DNA of 64,000 nucleotides, from the NCBI GenBank assembly GCA_027922465.2, contig BQMF02000341.1, forward strand, positions 186,001 through 250,000, in the 5' to 3' direction. Numbering within the stretch: position 1 is the stretch's first letter; each line of letters opens with the position of its first letter. The stretch comes from Turritopsis dohrnii. Lineage: Eukaryota; Cnidaria; Hydrozoa; Anthoathecata; Oceaniidae. Made by a program: the position numbers and the translations under genes. The notes under the pieces are model-generated. The model worked only from the letters and a program-made list of their open reading frames with translations. It ran no database searches and was not told the origin of the DNA. Positions 40,420 through 52,111 of this stretch are shown piece after piece.

Positions 40420-40720
40420 TGTTCTTTTAAGTTTGGATAAAGACAACGTAATTGGAAAGTCTTGGGTTTGCTTAATGACGATCGAAAAGAGAATGAATAT
40501 GCAACAGTTTTAAACACAGATTCATGTGGATTGCATGAGATTCGTGTTGCTTTTAAGACTGGAGTGGAAGCCACAGATTGGAGTTTCAACAAAATAATGA
40601 AGACTATGTGGAAGCTTTTTGATGATTCACCTGCAAGAACATATACCTACATTGAAATTTGTGAAGTTTGCAAGTTCCCGTTAAAGTATGATACCTTTTA
40701 TACTTTTAATAATGTTTCTA
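40420..40720 (+). pseudogene. hAT-like transposase fragment
   Basis: A short frame contains GLLNDDRKENEYATVLNTD, then CGLHEIRVAFKTGV, WKLFDDSPAR and CKFPLKYD. The spacing 'CxLHxxxxxFKxG ... LFxxSxAR ... FPLKF' is also found in the transposase at 48430-48620 (CTLHKVHTSFKKG, then SSARREDY). It is a degraded piece of that superfamily, without ends or catalytic residues. Confidence 0.4.
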
Positions 40721-41186
40721 ATTTATATAATCCTTTTCTTGATACTAGCATTCTGCAATGTCAAACCCTTATTAAATGCAACCAAATCAGTACTGCACGT
40801 GTAGGACCTGCATCTGCAATGCAATGGCTTCCGAAGATGGCGGACGCAAAACCGTCGCTCCATAGCCGATTTAGAGAAGAACCTGGAAAAGTTAACTAAA
40901 CTATCACAAGAAGTGAACAGATTGATCTAAGTTAACAAAACATTCATTTCTTCTCACTAAAAGAAAAAATTCAACAAAACGAAATTGAAGATACGCTTCA
41001 AGACTCGATTTATCTGTTGTAATTGGAATTCATCACCTGTGTCACACATCTTAACTGCATATACTCGTCAATTCGGAACAGGAAATATACGAAGTTCCGG
41101 AATTCAGAGAACAGAAAAAATGAAAGAACCCACGATTAAAACAACGATACCAGTGAATGCGACCAATGAAATAAAGGAGACGGCCG

Positions 41187-42723
41187 TTGAGGCCCCAAAT
41201 CGACGCCCATGTGCAACAATGCATTGAGCCTTTAAGTTCGCAATGTTCGGAATGTCACAAGATCCTTAAAAATGAAAAAGGACTTCTAATACACATCAAA
41301 AAATGCCCTGTGATGCTTAGAAAAGGGAAAGATCTAATGCAGCAAGAAGCTATTGCATTGACGTCAACTGATTCAACCGACAAAACTGAGGCCGTATCGA
41401 TTACTTCTTCGCGCTTTGTATGGGGAGAAAAGTCCGAAATAGAATTTGCAAACATCCTTGAATTCGCTTACGAACAAATAGTATTCTGGCGAAGAAACAT
41501 GTTCCTGCTTCCGTCCGGTAATGCAGGGAAGAAATACATTAAAGAAACTACGAGACTGCTTAATCATTTCATTGACAATACTCCCATGAAAGAAATTTCT
41601 TTAAAAGCGATAATGGTTATGCCCGCTTTGCTTCTTCAAAAGCCCTCTCGAACGTCGAAAAGTAAAGATCATGCAGCAGCATTAAAAAGACGATTACTTT
41701 CATGGGAACAGGGTTGCATTGTCGATCTCATTGAAGAGGGTGAAACAATCCAAGCTCAATTAAAGTCGAACCATTCGCGAAAATCAATTGCAGACATCTC
41801 AAAACAATTTGTGGAGAAAATGTCAAAGGGTAACATTAACGGTGCAATAAAACTCTTAAGTAACAATATGGAAAGCGGTATACTTCCACTCAACGAAGAG
41901 ACGTCACATCAACTACGAGAAAAACACCCATCCGCAAGAAAAGCACATGAAGATGTACTATTGCCAGATACACCGATAAAAATCCATCCAATACCATTCG
42001 AGGAAATAACAGCGGACTCCATTCGCCAATCAGCTCTAAAAACAAAGGGTGGATCAGGTTCCTCTGGTCTTGATGGTGACGGATGGAAACATATCCTGAC
42101 ATCGAACAGTTTCCATAGTGAGTCAATTGATTTATGCGGAGCAATTGCAACATTAGCAAAGACATTACGTACGGAACAACACTCTTCGACTTCGCTCGAA
42201 GCACTGCTGGCTTGTCGGTTAATTCCATAAAACAAAGCTTCAGGCGTGAGACCTATAGGAGTCGGAGAAGTGCTGAGGAGAATAATTGGAAAAATGATAG
42301 CGAGAACTCTTAAAACAGACATAAAAAACTCTATAGGCTCTTCTCAAGTTTGTGCAGGGCAAGATGCAGGGTGCGAGGCAGCAGTTCATGTTGTCCGTCA
42401 TATATTCGAACAAAGTGAAACTGAAGCTGTAACGCTCGTTGACGCAGCCAATGCTTTCAATAACGTAAACCGGAAAGTTTTTCTGCACAATGTCAAGATC
42501 ATCTGCCCTTCCATCTCTACCTACGTCGAAAATTGTTATAAAGCGGAATCAAGATTGTTCGTTATCGGTGGGGTGGAATTGAAGTCTGCCAAGGGAACAA
42601 CACAAGGCGACCCCATAGCAATATTTACATATGCAATTGCAACGATCCCATTAATCCTCCAGGCTGTAGATTTCCTGGAACAGTCAAAATCAAACCCAAA
42701 ATCGGCTAGCTACGCTGATGATA
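41187..42723 (+). pseudogene. Retroelement protein, N-terminal finger and RT domain
   Basis: Begins near a C2H2-like finger (CSECHKILKNEKGLLIH), passes through a linker with helical character, and reaches a Gly-rich AxGxSGxDG region (KGGSGSSGLDGDGWKH) that opens many RT domains. A TAA at 42228-42230 breaks the frame just before VRPIGVGEVLRRIIGKM. The RT then shows VDAANAFNNVNR (motif A), GTTQGDP (motif B) and SYADD (motif C, codons 42708-42722). A mariner element begins one base after the YADD codons. Two of the three catalytic Asp residues are in the YADD box, so the core was intact before the insertion apart from the stop. Confidence 0.6.
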
Positions 42724-44543
42724 CCGGGTGGTCCAAAAAAAACGTGTCCAAATTTATTTTATTTATAAAGCTTAGTGTCTTTTACCTAGAGTCGCAGAAA
42801 TTCGCACCGGAAAACTATAAGTACTTTTGGGCTCAAAAACGGAAACCGGACTCAAACGAATGGATTTAGGGACAACTATGATATTTTTTCTAGATACCAC
42901 TTATTTTTTATTGCAGGAAAATCGTAAAAGATTGACGTCAAAAAGGTGAAATGAAATTTGACAAGCCGAGTTTAAAACAATCAAAATTCAAACTATCAAT
43001 AATTTTCACGATGCAAAAGTTGCATTGATAGACAAAGAATACAGTTTTCAAAGTTTTCATTTGAATTTCATTTTAATGCAATTGCCTTGTTTTTCAGCAA
43101 CAGTTTCTAAACGAGGAACAAACTGTTTGAGAGCTTTGCGTATCTCGACCACATCTTGCGCTACTTCTGACCAGACTCTTCTTATTCTTCTTTTCAATTG
43201 ATCCTCATTATCGAATGGTTGGTTAAATCGGTTTTCATACACTTTTAACTTTATTTTATCCCAGAAGTGATAGTCAAGGGGATTGCAGTCTGGGGACGAA
43301 GGGGGCCATTCAGTTGATTTCACAAACCGTTTCTTCAATCTCTCCTTAAGATAATCTTGTACCAGATTCGACCGATGGGATGGCGCGCTATCCTGGATGT
43401 ACACCCAATCCTTTCGTTTAACGAGTTCATCAATTTCGGGAATAAGTTGTTTGTTTAGGTGTCTGTGGTACGATTTAGCATTTACTTTGATACCATTGTT
43501 GTTGACGAAGAAAGGCTTGGTTGCACCATACCATGAAACACAAGCGGAAACCATGACTTTCTTACTCTGTTTGTTCTTTTCATGAAACAGACTACCGTCA
43601 GGAACATCAGCTTTCTTCTCCTTACCATACACTCTACTGTTCTGATTGTTCATTGGTACCTCTAGAGTAAAATCCTTCTCATCTTACCACACACAACGTT
43701 CGATGCTCCTTTTGCTTTTTCCAAACCTCTCTGCAAGCGCTGCAGCTCTTTCTGTGCGTCTTTGCTTCGTGGCTTCACTCATTCGTGGCGTTTTGACTCT
43801 TTTGTAATTCTTCCAACCGTTACGCTTTACCATTCTCACTACGGACGATCTTTTGATTCCTGTGTGCTTTTCTATCTCCCGAGGTGACAAATGGGATCCA
43901 GGATTGTCCTCCTGCGAGCAAATAAGCTCGTTCACAATCTTCTCATTCTCCGGCGTTGTTACAGTTCTTTTTCTCCCTGATCCCGGTTTTCTATCCATTG
44001 ATCCAAAAACTTTGAAACGATTTATCAAATTTTGTACGGAGTTTTTGTGCCACTTCTTTGATGGATGCTCCTGACAAATTCGATATGCGGTCCATTGTTT
44101 TTCCACGTAATCATTTTTTATCACAGCTTTGTCTTCGGCAGAAAAAACCATTTTTAACGCAAAAGAGAACCGGCTTCGTCCAAGATGAAAAAGTGAATAT
44201 GCGAAACCGTCAGACTACAATGGAATAGCATCTTTTGAAAAAGAAGACGTTGTATTGACAAAAATTATGCGACATGCTCGTAGGATATTACTGTCGGATA
44301 TCTGCAAAAGTTTAGCAAGAGAAAGAACACCCTTTTTGACGTCAATTTTCATACAACTCAAAAATTATATGCCAACTTCAAAAGTTCATAACTTTATAGC
44401 AAATGGTCCAATATGCAAGATATTTTGGATTTCGTTTGTAAACATACGAAATAATTTTTGTACAAAAGTTAAGCTAAAATGCATTGATAATTTTGGAGAA
44501 ATTAAGGATTAAATTTTGGACATGTTTTTTTTGGACCACCCGG
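42724..44543 (-). mobile_element. Tc1/mariner-type element, 1820 bp
   Basis: Inverted ends CCGGGTGGTCC at 42724 and GGACCACCCGG ending at 44543, with the further match of CGTGTCCAAA to TTTGGACATG inside. The target duplication is TA (42722-42723 and 44544-44545). The transposase gene lies on the minus strand. Removing the element and one TA restores the host RT frame (YADD then MFGAGTIDG). Confidence 0.9.
43057..44151 (-). pseudogene. Mariner-family transposase with one nonsense codon
   Basis: Cuts and pastes the element by a DDD mechanism. The N-terminal half has two helix-turn-helix regions (first around NDYVEKQWTAYRICQEHP, second around HLSPREIEKHTGIKRSSVVR) joined by the AT-hook-like GSGRKR. 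The catalytic half has Asp in DEKDFTLEV (first D codon 43681-43683), YIQDSAPSH (second) and SPDCNPLDYHFWD (third). Between the second and third Asp there are 38 residues by my count, unlike the 34 of classical mariner. A TAA at 43684-43686 stands directly before the first catalytic Asp. Otherwise the frame is open for 365 codons, so this is a young copy. Confidence 0.8.
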
Positions 44544-45865
44544 TATGTTTGGTGCTGGAACAATTGATGGCTTGAAAATGATGTGGGACTTCATCGAACA
44601 AAAAGGTCCAAAATACAGATATTTTCAACAAGCAACCAAAACATGGTTAATTGTCAAGACAGAACATCTTCAATATGCAAAACAAGTCTTTGCTGGAAGC
44701 GGTGTGAAGGTCTCGACAGAAGGAAAAAAGCATCTTGGTGCAACAATCGGTTCAGAAAGCTATCAAAAGAATTCATGCATGAAAGGATTGATAAATGGGT
44801 CGACGAACTGACAACACTTTCTAAAATTGAGGAGGTTGCTCCACAACATGCCTATACATGATTTATTTCTGGATACAGGCATAAGCTTAACTACTGTATG
44901 CAAACCATTCCGGTAAGGCCCAAGCACTAAAAAGAGTTGACGAATTGGTCACGACGATGCTCATTCCTGCACTGACTGGTGGAATCATTCCAACAGGGAT
45001 TGAGAGGAAGCTATTCTCCTTACCACCAAATATTGGAGGCTTGGGAATTCCAATTTTTGAGGAACTTGCTAAGATAGAATTTCAAAACTCGTTTGAAATT
45101 ACGAAGCAACTTCAAGATGACATCATCGCACAATACCGACAAAGTAGCGTTTCTGATAAAAAAACTAAAGATGTTAAAAGAATGATAAAGCAACGAAAGA
45201 TGGAAAGAAATAAACTAACACTCGAGAAGATTCACAATTCCATCAGCGACGAAAGGAGAAAGCTACTTGACATCAGCAATGAAAAAGGAGCTTCACTTTG
45301 GCTAACAACGCTACCACTGACTGACGAAGGTTTCCAACTCTACAAACAATCATTCTGGGATCTCATCAAGATTGGGTATGGTCACAGTCTTTCCTGTCTA
45401 CCAGAAAAATGCGGATGTGGAGCCCCTTTCAACCTGCAACACGCGTTATCCTGCAAGAAAGGTGGTTTCATAACACAGCGTCACGACACACTACGCGACA
45501 CAACTGCGAAATTGTTGCGGGAAGTTTGTACTGACGTCAAAGTCGAGCCATTACTGCATCCACTCACAAGAGAAGAATTCAAAGAAAGAACAGCCAACCG
45601 ACAAGAGCAAGCAAGACTCAACGTTTCCGCAAGAGAATTTTTAGATATAAGGGTTTTTAACCCAATAGCAGGAAGGTATAGGAGGATGGACCTCAAAAAG
45701 ACGTACAAGATCAACGAGAAAGAAAAGAAAAAATCCTACAACGAAAGAATTCAAATGGTAGAGCAGGGTTCGTTTACCCCTCTCGTATTTAGTGCAATGG
45801 GTGGTATGGGACGAGAATGTTATGCATTTTACAAGAGATTGGTCGAACTGATCGCAGAAAAATGA
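44544..45865 (+). pseudogene. Retroelement protein, RT thumb and endonuclease domain
   Basis: Resumes the RT at MFGAGTIDGLKMMWDF. A conserved thumb-like segment follows (TWLIVKTEH, then GKKHLGATIGS). A frameshift near 44775 and stops before 44945 break the middle. From 44945 the frame is open to 45865. It contains a CCHC-like motif (CGCGAPF, HALSC) and a PD-(D/E)XK-like core (KVEPLLHPL, then ARLNVSAREFLDIRVFN) and ends in EQGSFTPLVFSAMGGMG. The related copy at 52869-53481 has Asp in the ARADI position where this copy has Asn (ARLNV), so a catalytic residue may be lost here. A decayed C-terminal tail with SFALIKSLVICVKGTR continues in frame after two stops to about 45960. Confidence 0.55.
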
Positions 45866-46010
45866 AAACAACCAGTGAACAATATCGCCCAGTCGATTCG
45901 ACGCTAAGTTTCCTTTGCTCTCATCAAATCGCTAGTGATCTGTGTGAAGGGTACACGAAAGACATGGTGCGAAGATCCATTGGTGCAGTCACTCAACAAT
46001 GACGCAAGAG

Positions 46011-46206
46011 CCTGAGAGATTTCATCCGAAATCAAAATTTAATTTTTTAATTTTGTGTTTTTATATTAAATAAATCCTTGTATACCAATTTTATGAAATA
46101 TGTACATAGAGATTTTATAAGTAACTACCAAAACGGTACTTAAGTTATTTTCTCTTTAAGGATGTTAAACAATTCTTTTAGGTTTACTTCGAGATCATCT
46201 CATTTA
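46011..46206. other. Short non-coding gap
   Basis: AT-rich spacer after the retroelement's coding region, probably its 3' untranslated part. Nothing else is recognised. Confidence 0.4.
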
Positions 46207-46419
46207 CTAGTATCCCGGGTAAAAACTTTTTACCGAACTTAACTTCGAAAACATTAGGTCAAATCCACCATTCCCGTGTACGTACCCCGTGACGAAAAAA
46301 TAAATCATAGAATCGCAACTCAAAAACATCCCAGGCGGTGTCGCTCGCCACCCATGTTCAGTATCTGTTGTGTCCCAGAATTTAACTCTTGCAAAAGTTT
46401 CTTTTTAGGCATTAATTTA
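46207..46419 (-). mobile_element. Helitron 3' fragment, minus strand
   Basis: Reverse-complement copy of about 10185-10349. On the minus strand it contains the ATGGGTGGCGAGCGAC site of the GC-rich hairpin, then GGTAAAAAGTTTTTACC, CGGGATA and CTAG at the end (46207-46210). The extra 50 bp between the two hairpins (with GATTCTATGATTTATTTTTT) is absent from the copy at 10250-10349. Confidence 0.6.
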
Positions 46420-46559
46420 GCGATGCAAATGCGACAAAAGATGCCAGTAACTATATGGTTCTTTGTCGGGAGGGAAACTATCTCTCAGTTTTTGGATCTT
46501 TTCATTTGTATTTCTCACAACTAGATTCACCATATTGTCAGAGAAAAGAAGAAAAAAGG

Positions 46560-46716
46560 AATCTGTTATTGTATCAATTCAAGGAAATATAGGCAAAAGT
46601 GTTACCGGTAACGGATTACGTGGTATAATGTCACATGACCGTTGTCGTCCAGTTGTGTTTGAAAAGATTTTCTGGACAAATAAAATGCCAGTGTTTGGGT
46701 TCTTTCTGGGAACCAA
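46560..46716 (-). pseudogene. piggyBac-like transposase fragment, downstream part
   Basis: Minus-strand reading gives VPRKNPNTGILFVQKIF, then TGRQRSCDIIPRNPL and a stop. With the segment at 50691-51047 it forms one continuous frame once the hAT element and one AACCAA are ignored. The TGRQ..CDII pattern resembles the region after the acidic N-terminus of piggyBac-like transposases. No catalytic Asp region remains. Confidence 0.4.
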
Positions 46717-49700
46717 CAGGCCTCCCAGCGTTCCTAATTTTCCTAATTTTCCTAATTTTTAAGCTTTTCAGAAAAATGGTAATAATTATCCTAATTTTGA
46801 TGGGATTTGTCCTAAATTTCCTACTTTTTGCCATTATGAGCATGATGTTTATTCTAACACAATTTTTATTTTAGCAGTCAAATGCATTAAGAATGATGCA
46901 CCTGCATATTCTATAACAATAACGATGGACACCTGTTTTGTTTTAGTGTTAAACCATCATTTTGAGCTTTATTTGTGTATTATTTTAGCTTTCCTATTTA
47001 ATCAAAACCTAGGAAAGGAGACTGTTTTTTGGTTGATTTTTCATACAATGATCAGATATTTTTCTTCTCATAATGGCATGTGAATTCAAGGATTTGTAAA
47101 ATTTGTTTATTCTAACATTCTGCTTTCACTCATACATTTAGCAATGCAGTGTTTTGTTTTTTGTATCCTTCTTGCAATTATTGTTCACTGGTGTGTAATG
47201 AGAACTATTAACAGTGTAATCAAGGTATCTTAGAAGTACTGGATGACATTCAATAAAAATCTGAATAACATTTAAATTGGAAAGTAGCCTACTTAATCAA
47301 GCCGATGTGTGAATGCTCGCTTTTATGTTTCAATCCTCTGTATTAACATACAGACTTCTCTGACTAACGAAAGGAATTACTACTTGCAACATAGGACAAA
47401 TGTTAGCCAGGTAATGACGGTCCTGCAGTTTATTTTGATTTCCTCCCAATCTAATTCATCTTCATTTTTTAGGTTAATAAGAAAAATGAGTAAAAAGAAA
47501 GTTAGTTATCGTACTGCTTGGGAAAGTCAATTCAGCTGGATTAAGAAAGACAAGACTGAAAATAGTGCGTTTTGCAAAGTATGTGGTGTAGGTTTTCGTA
47601 TTGATAATTCTGGACTGTCTCAGGTAAAAGCACATGCAAGTACAGTTTCACACAAGGAGAAAGAGAAGTTGTTATCAGGAAAGACATCTCAGAGAGTTCT
47701 TGTTTCCAGAGAAATAATGTTGCTTTATCACAAGAGAGTTCGGCTTTGTCATTTGGAGAACAAGTTTTGAATGCAGAAACATTGCAGGCATTGGATGTAG
47801 TACATTCTAATTATTCGTTTGCCAGTACAAGTGGAGACAATGATAAATTTAGGAGAATGTTTCCAGATTCGAAAATAGCTCAGAACTATCAACAAGGAGA
47901 AACGAAAACAAAGTATGTCATCCAGTTCGGTATTGCCCCTCATGTTCGTAAGCAAATGATTGACGACTTCAACTGCCAGCCATTCACGTTCAAATTTGAT
48001 GAAACAACTACGTCGCAGATCAAAAAACAGTATGATGGCTATGTTCAGTTCTGGTCAAATACTAAAAAGTTGATTGTCAATAGGTTTGTATCAAATTTTC
48101 TAGCAACCTTTTTCATTTACAAAATTCACTGCTTTCTACCCTGTCACAACAATTAAGTTCGTTGAGGCTTCAAAGTGTTTACATTGAAGCATAAATTTTG
48201 TAATTTTCTTAATATTTTTATACTTTTAGGTACTGTGGCTCACTATTCGTAGGTCATTGTACAAGTGAACAGTTGGTCGAGCATTTTCAAGATTTTGAAA
48301 ATCAAATGGGCTGGGACTCATCCTACCTTCTCCACTTTGGTATGGATGGACCTAATGTAAATCTGAAGTTCCAGAAAGATGTAAATGAGATGCTTAAAGA
48401 AACATTAAACAAGTCACTTCTTGATCTCGACACTTGCACCCTTCACAAGGTGCACACCTCTTTTAAAAAAGGTGTACTCCAACTCCCTATTGACCTTGAC
48501 AATTTTGCTGTGAATTTACATGGCTTCTTCAAACTGTCAAGTGCACGGAGGGAAGATTACCGAAACCTTGAAGATGTCACAGAAATCGCTGCAGAGTATG
48601 TACTACGACATTCTTCTGTTCACTGGCTAACAATGAAATATGTTCTGGTGAGAATAATGGAGCAAAGGCCAAACTTGAAGGAATACTTTCTTGAATTTCT
48701 TCCAAAGCAGAAGGAATTTAAACAAACTGTTATGAACACGAAGCGCTATAAGCAAATTGTGGAAGTCCTCAAGAATGATCTAGCCTTTGGATATTTGTCA
48801 TTTGCGGCATATCTATCACATCAGTACGAAAGTTTTTTGCTGAAATTCCAATCAGAAGAGCCATTAATTCATTTGCTTTACAGTGGCATGAGCACCCTTT
48901 TGATTGATTTAATGAAAAATTTTGTCAACAAAAAATCACTGTTTGATACCAATGGTACTAGTCAATCGATCAAACCAGTTTCAACCCTTGTTACCTTGGA
49001 TTTGAGCAAAAAGGAAAGTTTGAAGTCAAAGTCTTTCGTAGATGTAGGAACTAAGGCAAAGGTAATATTGGATGGAATTGCTGACAATGAAAAGGTAACA
49101 TCATTCCGGTCACATTGTCTAAAGAGCTATGTTTGTGCTGTAACATATTTGCAAGAAAATTTACCATTCAATAACAAGGTAATTGAGTATGCACAGTACC
49201 TGCATCCAGAGAAAAGAAACAAACCAGCCTCTAAAAGCGCAATCTCAAATCTTGCACTCAAGATCACCAAAATATTTGGTCCCAAGGCTCAACAAGTTTT
49301 CAACACTCAGAAGTCGAACCCAGAAATTGTTGATTTGGTGAGACATCAGTGGACAATGTATCAATTAGAGGAACTCCCACGCTCTGCATACCTTGTAGAT
49401 GAAAATAATGCTTCAAAGAAACAAGGGTCCCAGAATTCTTACTGGGATTGTGCGCTGAAGTCTTGTGGTTTGTATAAAGATGAAAGGCCTGCAAGCAAAT
49501 ATGTTAGAGTAGATTCTTTTTGGAATACCGTAGGCCAAATGACGAATGAGGGAGGTGTATTGAAATACCAGTAATTATTTGCACTCGTTAAAGCAGTTTT
49601 AAGCCTGAGTCATGGAAATGTAATACCTGAACGTGGCTTTTCAATCAATAAATATATTCTTTTCGTTCATGGGAATTCAATTAAAGAAGAAACAATTGTT

Positions 49701-50690
49701 GCACTGAGGCTGGTTAAAGATGAACTATGCAACGTTAGTGGAGTAGAAAATTTCAAGATAACAAAGGGCCTGTTAAGGTCTGTGAATGAGGCATACAAAC
49801 GTTATCAAGCATTCTTAGAAGCTCAAAAAGAGCTCGAAAGAAAGCATAAACTACTTGAACAGGCCAAGAAACGCGAGGAAGAAGAGAAGGCAGACCAAGT
49901 TGATAGGGAAATGAGAAAATGTAAGTTGAATCAAGATATTGAGTATACAAAAGATTGCATCAAACAACTAGAAACTACCTTAGACGATGCAAACAAGGAT
50001 ATTTCAACTGCCCTTAAATCACCTGTGCTAGTGAGGGAACAGATATGCAAAGCACATGCACTGATAGACATGACTTTGGAACGTAAAAGGAACCTCGAAA
50101 CAACCCTAGAGGCATTACTTGCCAAGAAACAAAAGTTATGTTAACATCAATCTGAATCCTTTACTGTTAACCAAGTCATAAACTTTGTGTTATTTTTTGT
50201 TCTTAGTATTTCACTTACAATCAGAAGTTTTATGGAAAGTTTTTTTGTGGAAAAAAATCATTGAAACTGTTGCTAAGTTACATGTATTTTCACAACATGT
50301 TCAAAAGCTGGCCCATGCCTATAGTGCTATTCTTGTTAAATACCTTACTTTGCACTTTTCTTGAGAAACTGTTAATATTGTTTGTGTTTTTCTTGGTGTT
50401 TGTTTCATTAATAATACTTCTGCGAACATTGCCTATACCTGAAGATTTTGTTGATATTATGTTTTAACAATATTTCATTTTCTATAGATATTAATATATT
50501 ATTATGATGAAATAGAGTTTATCTGAAAGATAGACACCCGTGTCACTTTGAGTTTGTTTCAAATCAGCAGTATATTTTTTCCTAATTTTCCTAATTTTTA
50601 CCCTATTTTGGTCCTAATTTTTCCTAATTTTGGGCTAAAAATTATCCTAATTTCCTAAATAATTGACAATAATTTTTGCTGGGAGGCCTG
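46717..50690 (+). mobile_element. hAT-type element with 6-bp target duplication
   Basis: 3,974 bp, bounded by 13-bp inverted ends CAGGCCTCCCAGC / GCTGGGAGGCCTG and a duplication AACCAA (46711-46716 and 50691-50696). Both subterminal regions carry clusters of TTCCTAATTTTCCTAATT in the same orientation. The element lies inside a minus-strand piggyBac-like frame, and cutting it out with one AACCAA restores that frame. Confidence 0.85.
47487..50143 (+). pseudogene. hAT-like transposase, one intron, two lesions
   Basis: Starts at ATG 47487 with a BED-like finger (CKVCGVGFRIDNSGLSQ, then H-x5-H). A frameshift near 47725 precedes the next segment (VVHSNYSFASTSGD). The catalytic region shows FKFDETTTSQIKKQYDGY (first Asp) and FGMDGPNVNLKF (second). 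A 146-bp GT-AG intron (48084-48229) joins NTKKLIVN to RYCGSLFVGHC in frame. A conserved CTLHKVHTSFKKG block follows, then RRHSS-type helices. A TAA at 49572-49574 stands before the C-terminal dimerisation-like part (SHGNVIPERGFSINKY). The protein ends in a long charged coiled coil (from about 49790), which is not usual for hAT transposases. Two lesions leave it inactive but recent. Confidence 0.65.
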
Positions 50691-51047
50691 AACCAAATAG
50701 CCAGTGAAGACTTCAACACCTTCATCAGTGTCAACTAAACCAAATTTGTGCTTATCAAAACAACTTTCATCCAAAGATTTATCCATGGAGTTTACCAGAC
50801 GCTTTTTGGTCAAGATTATTCGCGGGGGACATTGATATTCATGTTCACTTTCACTGTCAATGGTATTATCAGCTTCAGCATTATCACTACATTCAGCATC
50901 TGCCAAATCTGGAACAACATCATTGTCACCACCAAATACTTCTTCAAGGACGTCTTCATAATCACTGTCATCATCGCTTGAGTTTTCGACAAAGCGAAGA
51001 AAATCTTGAACAGCTTCTTCGGGGCTTATTCTTCTTCTTTTTGACAT
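50691..51047 (-). pseudogene. piggyBac-like transposase fragment, N-terminal part
   Basis: Minus-strand frame from ATG 51047: MSKRRRISPEEAVQDFLRF, an acidic Ser/Asp-rich stretch, a basic patch (RIILTKKRL), and GLVDTDEGVEVFTGYLV. It then runs into the inverted end of the hAT element. The basic start plus acidic stretch resembles piggyBac transposase N-termini. The rest of the gene lies at 46560-46716, then is lost. Confidence 0.4.
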
Positions 51048-51493
51048 TTTGTATTACTTATATCTATCTAAATATAAATCAGTAGTGCATGTACATTTCT
51101 ATTACTCAATTTACCAAACAGAAACTTAGTTCAACAAAAATTTCAAGATTTTCGCACTAAAATCAGTGAAAAAGACGTGAACGAGAAACTGCTGCTGAAA
51201 GAAAATTGAGCTAAAATTGAGCACAATAAAATATTTTTTTCTTTTGAAAAATGAAAAAAGGGATTTTATCACTTTATTATGTGTTACAAATGAAAATATA
51301 AATGAGCCAAGAAGAAAATATTCAAAAATGAGCCCATAAGCCCTTCAATTATAAAGTCGCCGAAAACGGTCATTTGCTGGTCATAAAATTTCAGCCTAAT
51401 ACCCCAAACCGTTGAACCACAGCGTTAAAAAAACCAGCGGTGGGGGCACATAGTGCCCCCCCCCCCCCCCCCTCCCCCCTAGTACAAGTAGGG
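51048..51493. other. Non-coding stretch with a poly-C run
   Basis: No gene seen. A run of about 18-20 C broken by one T is present near 51460-51478, next to GGGGGCAC/GTGCCCCC inverted bases. It may be a mutation or assembly hot spot. Confidence 0.5.
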
Positions 51494-51656
51494 TTAAGGG
51501 TCTGTTACAAAAATACTTGTTTTATGTCGGACGGACAAATCGATACTTAGGGCTATATAAAAAACAGCACTTTTATGATGCTATATCAAGAAAACAGTTT
51601 TTTGAAAGTATACTAGAATAGATTTTAAAAAATTCCTTTTAGTAACAGACCCTTAA
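51494..51656. mobile_element. piggyBac-type MITE
   Basis: TTAA at both ends (51494-51497 and 51653-51656) flanks inverted termini GGGTCTGTTAC and GTAACAGACCC. The element is 155 bp between the TTAA duplications and non-coding. TTAA target sites are diagnostic of piggyBac-type transposition. Confidence 0.75.
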
Positions 51657-51956
51657 GTTGACAGAGTTTTCAGAATAAAATTCCCCAAGTTTTCCCTGGT
51701 ATTCCTTGACTTTTCCAGTCCTCCAGTTCCGTATTACTTGATTGAATCTACTAAAAGACAGAATTTTTTAGGAAAAGAAGTTTATAAAGATAAGCTATTC
51801 AAAAAATGTTGAAGAGATTATATTACGTCAACGATTGTTGAAAAGTATCATGTATGCGTTGTTCGGCTTTTGTAACTTGAAAAATATTATGGTGAAAAAG
51901 ACGAAAAATCTACAAGAGAAGAACAAAAATAATTAAGCAAAACAATAAAATACTTT

Positions 51957-52111
51957 AAGGTATTCTAACTACTTAGTTTCCAGACTCTCCAATAAGCAAG
52001 CTGTCTTGTGACACCTTTTTATCCCTTGTTTCTGCTTGTTACCCCTTGTTTTCCCCTATTCCCTGTTATTGCTTATCGGAGAGTTTGGAAACTGAGTAGT
52101 CAGATAACCTT
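51957..52111. mobile_element. MITE with about 45-bp inverted repeats
   Basis: The left arm (AAGGTATTCTAACTACTTAG and TTTCCAGACTCTCC) and right arm (GGAGAGTTTGGAAACTGAG and AGATAACCTT) are inverted copies with several mismatches. The centre is pyrimidine-rich. Target duplication unclear. Confidence 0.65.

Larger units (their letters stand above)
41187..46010 (+). mobile_element. Retroelement with C-terminal restriction-like endonuclease
   Basis: An RT gene with an N-terminal zinc finger and a C-terminal CCHC plus PD-(D/E)XK-like domain, the layout of early-branching non-LTR retrotransposons of the R2/HERO/NeSL kind. Clade assignment is uncertain. The 5' and 3' limits are not defined. A mariner element (42724-44543) interrupts it. 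A 5'-truncated relative of the same 3' region is present at 52866-53515. Confidence 0.55.

Noticed and set aside
45481..45871. Minus-strand frames across the endonuclease domain
   Set aside because: Antisense shadows of the conserved plus-strand retroelement protein.
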